A stretch of DNA of 64,000 nucleotides from NCBI GenBank assembly GCA_009735695.1, contig SRSL01000001.1, forward strand, positions 620,048-684,047. The letters are read 5' to 3'. Under the pieces are notes generated by a model. It made no database searches and was not told where the DNA came from. It saw only the letters and a list, made by a program, of their open reading frames with translations. The position numbers and the translations under genes are program-made. Numbering within the stretch: the first letter of the stretch is position 1; every line of letters begins with the position of its first letter. This DNA is from Christiangramia bathymodioli (lineage in GTDB: Bacteria > Bacteroidota > Bacteroidia > Flavobacteriales > Flavobacteriaceae). Positions 60,378-64,000 of this stretch are shown one piece after another.

Positions 60378-61190
60378 CTATAATTTCTGAAGTAGGTTCT
60401 TGAATAATTTAACCATATCCGGTTCAGCTTTGGCAGCCATCGCCAGGATATCCTGAATATCAACTTTCTCAAGATTATCGGGGTCTCCCTGATCTGTGAT
60501 CACCGAAATTGCCGAAACCGGGATTCCCAGGTGCCTGGCTACGATCACCTCGGGCACGGTGCTCATTCCAACCGCATCGGCACCGATAAGCTTCAGATAC
60601 CGGTATTCTGCCCTGGTTTCGAGTTGTGGCCCAAGCACCGAAGCATAGACACCCTTATGAAGAGTTATGCCCAGTTCACTGGCTGCCTCCTCGAACAATT
60701 GATTCATGTGCGCGTCATAGGGTTCGCTCATATCCACAAAGCGTTCTCCAAGTCGTTCCACCCCGTGCATAGCCAGAGGAGATCCTCCCTGCAAATTAAT
60801 GTGGTCATCGATTAGCATAAGCTCCCCTTTCTTGAAGTCCAGGTTGATGGCTCCGGAAGCATTAGAAACCAGCAGGCGTTTTATGCCAAGCCTTTTCATG
60901 ACCCTAACCGGGTACGTTACATCAAAAAGGTTATAGCCTTCATACAAATGGAATCTTCCCTGCATGATGATCACCTTCTTGCCTTCCAGTTTTCCGAAGA
61001 TGAGTTTTCCCTTATGAAATTCCACCGTTGCTGTTGGAAAATAGGGGATATGATTGTAGCTGGCTTCGATCTCGATTTCCACATGATCAAGTAAATGTCC
61101 AAGCCCTGTACCCAGGATGATGCCAACCTCAGGCTCACCGAAGCCTTTGGATTTAAGATAGTCTACAGATTCGTTAATTCTGTCTGTCAT
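60378..61190 (-). CDS. Purine-nucleoside phosphorylase
   Basis: 270 residues, trimeric PNP family: GIILGTGLGHLL, QGRFHLYEGY, VSNASGAIN, VYASVLGPQLETRAEY and GADAVGMSTVPE, with the base-binding residues of the guanosine/inosine type (E and N-like ITDQGD). Within an arsenosugar operon it could remove adenine from 5'-deoxy-5'-dimethylarsinoyl-adenosine, although that is not the classical specificity of this PNP class. ATGA overlap with the upstream TIGR04282 gene supports joint expression. Confidence 0.9.
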   Translation of the reverse strand: MTDRINESVDYLKSKGFGEPEVGIILGTGLGHLLDHVEIEIEASYNHIPYFPTATVEFHKGKLIFGKLEGKKVIIMQGRFHLYEGYNLFDVTYPVRVMKRLGIKRLLVSNASGAINLDFKKGELMLIDDHINLQGGSPLAMHGVERLGERFVDMSEPYDAHMNQLFEEAASELGITLHKGVYASVLGPQLETRAEYRYLKLIGADAVGMSTVPEVIVARHLGIPVSAISVITDQGDPDNLEKVDIQDILAMAAKAEPDMVKLFKNLLQKL

Positions 61191-61795
61191 TTCTTTATAA
61201 ATTTTTGAAAGTCTGGATGTTCCATAATATCCTCCAGCACGTCTATATCGTTTTGAGTTCTTAATAATTTAACCCGAAATTCCCTGAGGTCTTCCAGGCT
61301 ATCTTCGAGCACACTCGAAGTGCTCCATTTTTTATTGCGGAACAAATTCGAATTTAGGGAATTCATTCCTAACAGGTAATATCCGCCGTCTTCGGCCGGG
61401 CCCAGTACATAATCATGATCTTCCAGGTGAGCAAAAGCCGCTTCGATATCTTCCGAAGTAAGTTCATAAAGATCAGTACCAATGATCACGATCTGCTCGT
61501 ATCCTTCAGCAAAACCCAACCGAAAGGCGTTTTCCATTCGCTCGCCAAGTTCCTTTCCCTGTTGAAGTCGTTTCTGAAAAATTCGGTTTTCCCAGCTATC
61601 ATTTTTAGCTATTTCCCGGGAATACCAAACCTGTTTATCCATCTGCAATCCAGAAGTTATTTCCCTGGAATGTTCCAGCAGGAACTTATAGATCTCCAGA
61701 GCGGTTTGTTCTCCCAGGTCTTTTGCCAGCCTGGTCTTTACCTGGCCCTTTTCAGGATTTTTGCTGAAAATGATGAGTAGCCGCCTTTTGTTCAT
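61187..61795 (-). CDS. TIGR04282 arsenosugar-type glycosyltransferase
   Basis: 202 residues, nucleotidyltransferase-like GT-A fold: LLIIFSKNPEKGQVKTRLAKDLG (nucleotide loop), QVWYSREIA, QIVIIGTDLYELTS and VLGPAEDGGYYLLGM. Diagnostic for TIGR04282, the companion of TIGR04283 in arsenosugar loci. Proposed to add the aglycone or handle nucleotide-sugar intermediates. The start directly follows the rhodanese stop (TAGATG), and its stop overlaps the PNP start. Confidence 0.92.
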   Translation of the reverse strand: MNKRRLLIIFSKNPEKGQVKTRLAKDLGEQTALEIYKFLLEHSREITSGLQMDKQVWYSREIAKNDSWENRIFQKRLQQGKELGERMENAFRLGFAEGYEQIVIIGTDLYELTSEDIEAAFAHLEDHDYVLGPAEDGGYYLLGMNSLNSNLFRNKKWSTSSVLEDSLEDLREFRVKLLRTQNDIDVLEDIMEHPDFQKFIKK

Positions 61796-62287
61796 CTAAT
61801 AGATCTTTTCGCCAAGGGTTAAAAAATCTTCCCAGTCTTCGGAATACACATGTACCTTTTCAGTTCGCTTTCCTTCGGAATTAAATACCGGGAAGCCGGT
61901 GTTCTTCCACTCGAATATACCTCCATATAGATTCCAAACTTTTCTGAAGCCAGCCTTCTGAAGTTTTTTACCGGCTCTTTCTGAGCGCACCCCGATAGAG
62001 CAATAGACGACAATTTTGTTGTCTTCTGGAACAGTTTTCAGCATTCCATCTAAAAAGTCTTCTGAAAGAAATTCGGCATTTTTGATATGACTCACCTCGA
62101 ATTCCTCCCATTCCCAGGCATCGAGGATCAAAACATTTTCATCCTGTATCTTCTGCTTAAGACCTTCCGCAGAAATATAGGGGACTTCCCCCGAATTATA
62201 TCGGCTCAAAACCTTTTCAACTGAATTCTGAGAATGAGCGGGAACAGTGATCAGGATCAAGAAAAATACTGTCAGAAATAGTTTCAT
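61796..62287 (-). CDS. Exported rhodanese-domain protein
   Basis: 163 residues with a signal peptide (MKLFLTVFFLILITVPAHSQ). Single rhodanese domain with active loop VVYCSIGVRSERAG (Cys nucleophile, R in the loop), preceded by LILDAWEWEEFEVSHIKNAEF. It may carry persulfide or, given the neighbours, interact with thiolated arsenicals in the periplasm, although the rest of the pathway is cytoplasmic. Lies 10 bases after ArsS. Confidence 0.87.
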   Translation of the reverse strand: MKLFLTVFFLILITVPAHSQNSVEKVLSRYNSGEVPYISAEGLKQKIQDENVLILDAWEWEEFEVSHIKNAEFLSEDFLDGMLKTVPEDNKIVVYCSIGVRSERAGKKLQKAGFRKVWNLYGGIFEWKNTGFPVFNSEGKRTEKVHVYSEDWEDFLTLGEKIY

Positions 62288-62297
62288 TTTTCAGAAA

Positions 62298-63359
62298 TTA
62301 TGCGACCGACCCCTGGCAACTGCTTCCCGCACCAGCCGTACAGCCATAGCAATGTTGAGAGATCACGATCTCGCGGTCATTTAGGAGGTCTTCGTTATAC
62401 TCGCTGATGTGTTTCACCTTACTATTCACCTTAAGTTCCAGCATCTGGTTGAAATCACAATCGTACAGCCAGCCATCCCAGCTTACCGAAATGGTATTGG
62501 TACACATCACGTTTTCCACGGCTGCCGGGTTATAAGCCTCGACCAGCGCATACATATAATCCTCGTAATTGTCTGATGCGATCAAATATTCCAGGAATCG
62601 GCTAATAGGTAGATTGGTAATGGCGAACAGGTTATCGAATTCAATATTGAAATCCTCCTTGAGCGCTTTTTTAAAATCCCTTTCCATCGAAGCCTGATCG
62701 GTTGGCAGAAAAGCCCCGGACGGATTATAGACCAGGTCTAATTTCAGTTTGCTGTCTTCCCTGGCATAACCAACTTCATTCAGCATCTGAAGGGCTTTGA
62801 TAGATTTATCAAAAACCCCGTTCCCACGCTGTTTATCGGTTTTCTCCCTTTTGTAAAAAGGCAGCGAGGAAACAACATGAACATTGTGTTTTTTAAAGAA
62901 TTCGGGCAAATCGTGATATTTCTTATTTGCCAGGATAATGGTAAGATTCGATCGTACGATAAAATCCTTGATCCCAACTTTGGAAGCTTCTTCCACAAAC
63001 CATCTGAAGTCCGGATTCATTTCAGGTGCTCCACCGGTAAGGTCCAGGGTATGCGCTCCGGTTTTACTAATCACTTCAAGGCATTGCAACATGGTCTCCC
63101 GGGTCATGATCTCCTTTCGATCTGGACCGGCATCCACATGACAATGCGCACACACCTGGTTACACATATAACCCAGGTTGATCTGAAGAATCTCCAGTTT
63201 TTTTGGTTTCAGGGGAAATTTGCCTGTTTCAGCGATCTTATCTTTGAAATAAGGCAATTCATTTTCTTTAAAGATCCCGTTGCTAAGATATTCCAGCTGG
63301 TTAGCCGGACTGGAAAGATCATCTTTCCGAAACTTCAGGGATTTCAATTTCATATGCAA
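62298..63359 (-). CDS. arsS: Arsenosugar radical SAM enzyme
   Basis: 353 residues (ATG 63353, two codons in, is an alternative start). [4Fe-4S]-SAM motif LGYMCNQVCAHCHVDAG with Cys66, Cys70 and Cys73; DLTGGAPEMNP; SSLPFYKREKTDKQRG; and the Cys-rich DUF3641-type tail HCYGCTAGAGSSCQG. ArsS joins dimethylarsenite to the 5'-deoxyadenosyl group. Some members use selenocysteine in the tail; here the residue is Cys. Confidence 0.93.
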   Translation of the reverse strand: MHMKLKSLKFRKDDLSSPANQLEYLSNGIFKENELPYFKDKIAETGKFPLKPKKLEILQINLGYMCNQVCAHCHVDAGPDRKEIMTRETMLQCLEVISKTGAHTLDLTGGAPEMNPDFRWFVEEASKVGIKDFIVRSNLTIILANKKYHDLPEFFKKHNVHVVSSLPFYKREKTDKQRGNGVFDKSIKALQMLNEVGYAREDSKLKLDLVYNPSGAFLPTDQASMERDFKKALKEDFNIEFDNLFAITNLPISRFLEYLIASDNYEDYMYALVEAYNPAAVENVMCTNTISVSWDGWLYDCDFNQMLELKVNSKVKHISEYNEDLLNDREIVISQHCYGCTAGAGSSCQGSVA

Positions 63360-63391
63360 TTATTTGTATAGTTGGTCGGCAGACCGGGCAA

Positions 63392-63727
63392 CTACATACT
63401 AAGCTTTTTATATTTATTCATCATCTGGACACCATGAACCAGCGTTGCCCCGCTTTCAATGGCTGCTCCGGCATGCACTGCCTCCATCATTTCTTCCTTA
63501 GTAATCCCGCGCTGAAGCCCATCTTTGGTATAGGCATCTATACAATACGGGCATTTTACCACATGCGACACTGCCAAAGCGATAAGTGATTTTTCACGGG
63601 CAGAAAGTGCTCCTTCTTCAAATACCTTTCCGTAATAGTCAAAGAATTTCTTTCCCAGCTCTTCACTCCATTCGGTTATTTCTCCAAATTTCCTGAGATC
63701 GGCCGGGTCATAATAATTTTTAGACAT
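63392..63727 (-). CDS. Arsenosugar-associated AhpD-like protein
   Basis: 111 residues of the alkylhydroperoxidase-D fold, Avi_7169/TIGR04030-type subfamily found beside ArsS. KCPYCIDAYTKDG provides the redox pair Cys59 and Cys62; the usual His four residues later is Tyr66. Helical, cytoplasmic. Likely a thiol-based reductase or peroxidase protecting or reducing arsenic intermediates. First gene of the locus, 32 bases before arsS. Confidence 0.88.
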   Translation of the reverse strand: MSKNYYDPADLRKFGEITEWSEELGKKFFDYYGKVFEEGALSAREKSLIALAVSHVVKCPYCIDAYTKDGLQRGITKEEMMEAVHAGAAIESGATLVHGVQMMNKYKKLSM

Positions 63728-63778
63728 AAAGATCTTATGGTTTAAAATAGTTACGTAAAAACAGAGCGGATCGTTTTT

Positions 63779-63961
63779 TTAAAGCGTTACCACTCCGGTT
63801 ATCGACAGAATAATAAGTAAAAATACGATAACGATTAGTATAACCACCCATAATTTGGATCGGGATTTGTCGGTACGTGTTTCAGTAGATTGATTTCTGC
63901 TTTGTTCAGTCTTCTTATGGTTTGTAGGCACAGGTGAAGATCTATCTCTTTTTGATTCCAT
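63779..63961 (-). CDS. Small single-pass membrane protein
   Basis: 60 residues: a polar, basic N-terminal half (Ser, Arg, Lys, Thr) and one C-terminal transmembrane helix (KLWVVILIVIVFLLIILSI). Tail-anchored topology with the basic part inside. No family. 51 bases upstream of the AhpD-like gene, so possibly in the same transcript, but unrelated in any evident way. Confidence 0.55.
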   Translation of the reverse strand: MESKRDRSSPVPTNHKKTEQSRNQSTETRTDKSRSKLWVVILIVIVFLLIILSITGVVTL

Positions 63962-64000
63962 TTTTAATGTCTTTTGAATAGAATTTAAACGAAATATCCT

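Overview
The window looks like chromosome from a marine member of the Flavobacteriaceae, close to Gramella/Christiangramia. Evidence: moderate-to-low GC, promoters of the Bacteroidetes TAnnTTTG type, GLPGLI, TlpA and DUF6624 proteins, a mevalonate pathway, and polyamine genes of the homospermidine type. Starts rarely show a Shine-Dalgarno sequence, as usual in this phylum. I saw no rRNA, tRNA, CRISPR array or phage.

Region 1 (1-14.9 kb, almost all minus strand): a truncated Tat-exported class V aminotransferase, small DUF proteins, a secreted HEFNH protein, a BLUF photoreceptor directly upstream of a lipoprotein peptidase, a serine hydrolase, a 614-residue PLP enzyme, a tandem pair of vanadium-haloperoxidase-like lipoproteins (one with its active site erased), a frameshifted AraC regulator, an Fpg/Nei glycosylase, a GNAT and a DUF1905 protein.

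Region 2 (15-27.3 kb, almost all minus strand): an accessory run of small exported proteins of mostly unknown function, including three TlpA-like thioredoxins, a GLPGLI protein, a membrane HEFGH protein and a secreted esterase. A degenerate dispersed repeat recurs between these genes and gives the stretch a cassette-like look.

Region 3 (27.6-38 kb): TerC; a minus-strand operon YqcI/YcgG - PaiB - LigD phosphoesterase - LigD ligase - LigD polymerase - DUF1989, in which the LigD domains are three separate genes joined by ATGA overlaps and no Ku gene is in view; then a stress-type set (SemiSWEET, DUF421, SDR), a GDPD, a YhiN-like flavoprotein and TspO.

Region 4 (38-46 kb, plus strand): a mevalonate/isoprenoid operon (mvaD, mevalonate kinase-like GHMP kinase, UbiA-type prenyltransferase), with a four-helix-bundle gene bounded by inverted repeats lodged between mvaD and the kinase. 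Next come a pseudouridine synthase and a polyamine operon (arginine decarboxylase, agmatinase, deoxyhypusine-synthase homologue).

Region 5 (46-57.5 kb): a LAB_N protein; a rare one-polypeptide fusion of an XRE DNA-binding domain, a DUF4870 membrane domain and a periplasmic class-C beta-lactamase-like domain, with a near-perfect 25-bp palindrome just upstream; glycosyltransferases, one carrying an in-frame insertion made of genomic repeats; a NosR-like ferredoxin and a flavoprotein reductase separated by a RAYT transposase with its REP palindromes; and a GH113-like lipoprotein.

Region 6 (57.5-63.7 kb, minus strand): an apparently complete arsenosugar locus (AhpD-like protein, radical SAM ArsS, rhodanese, TIGR04282 transferase, purine nucleoside phosphorylase, ArsM, DUF547, TIGR04283 transferase), interrupted by a tandem repeat array.
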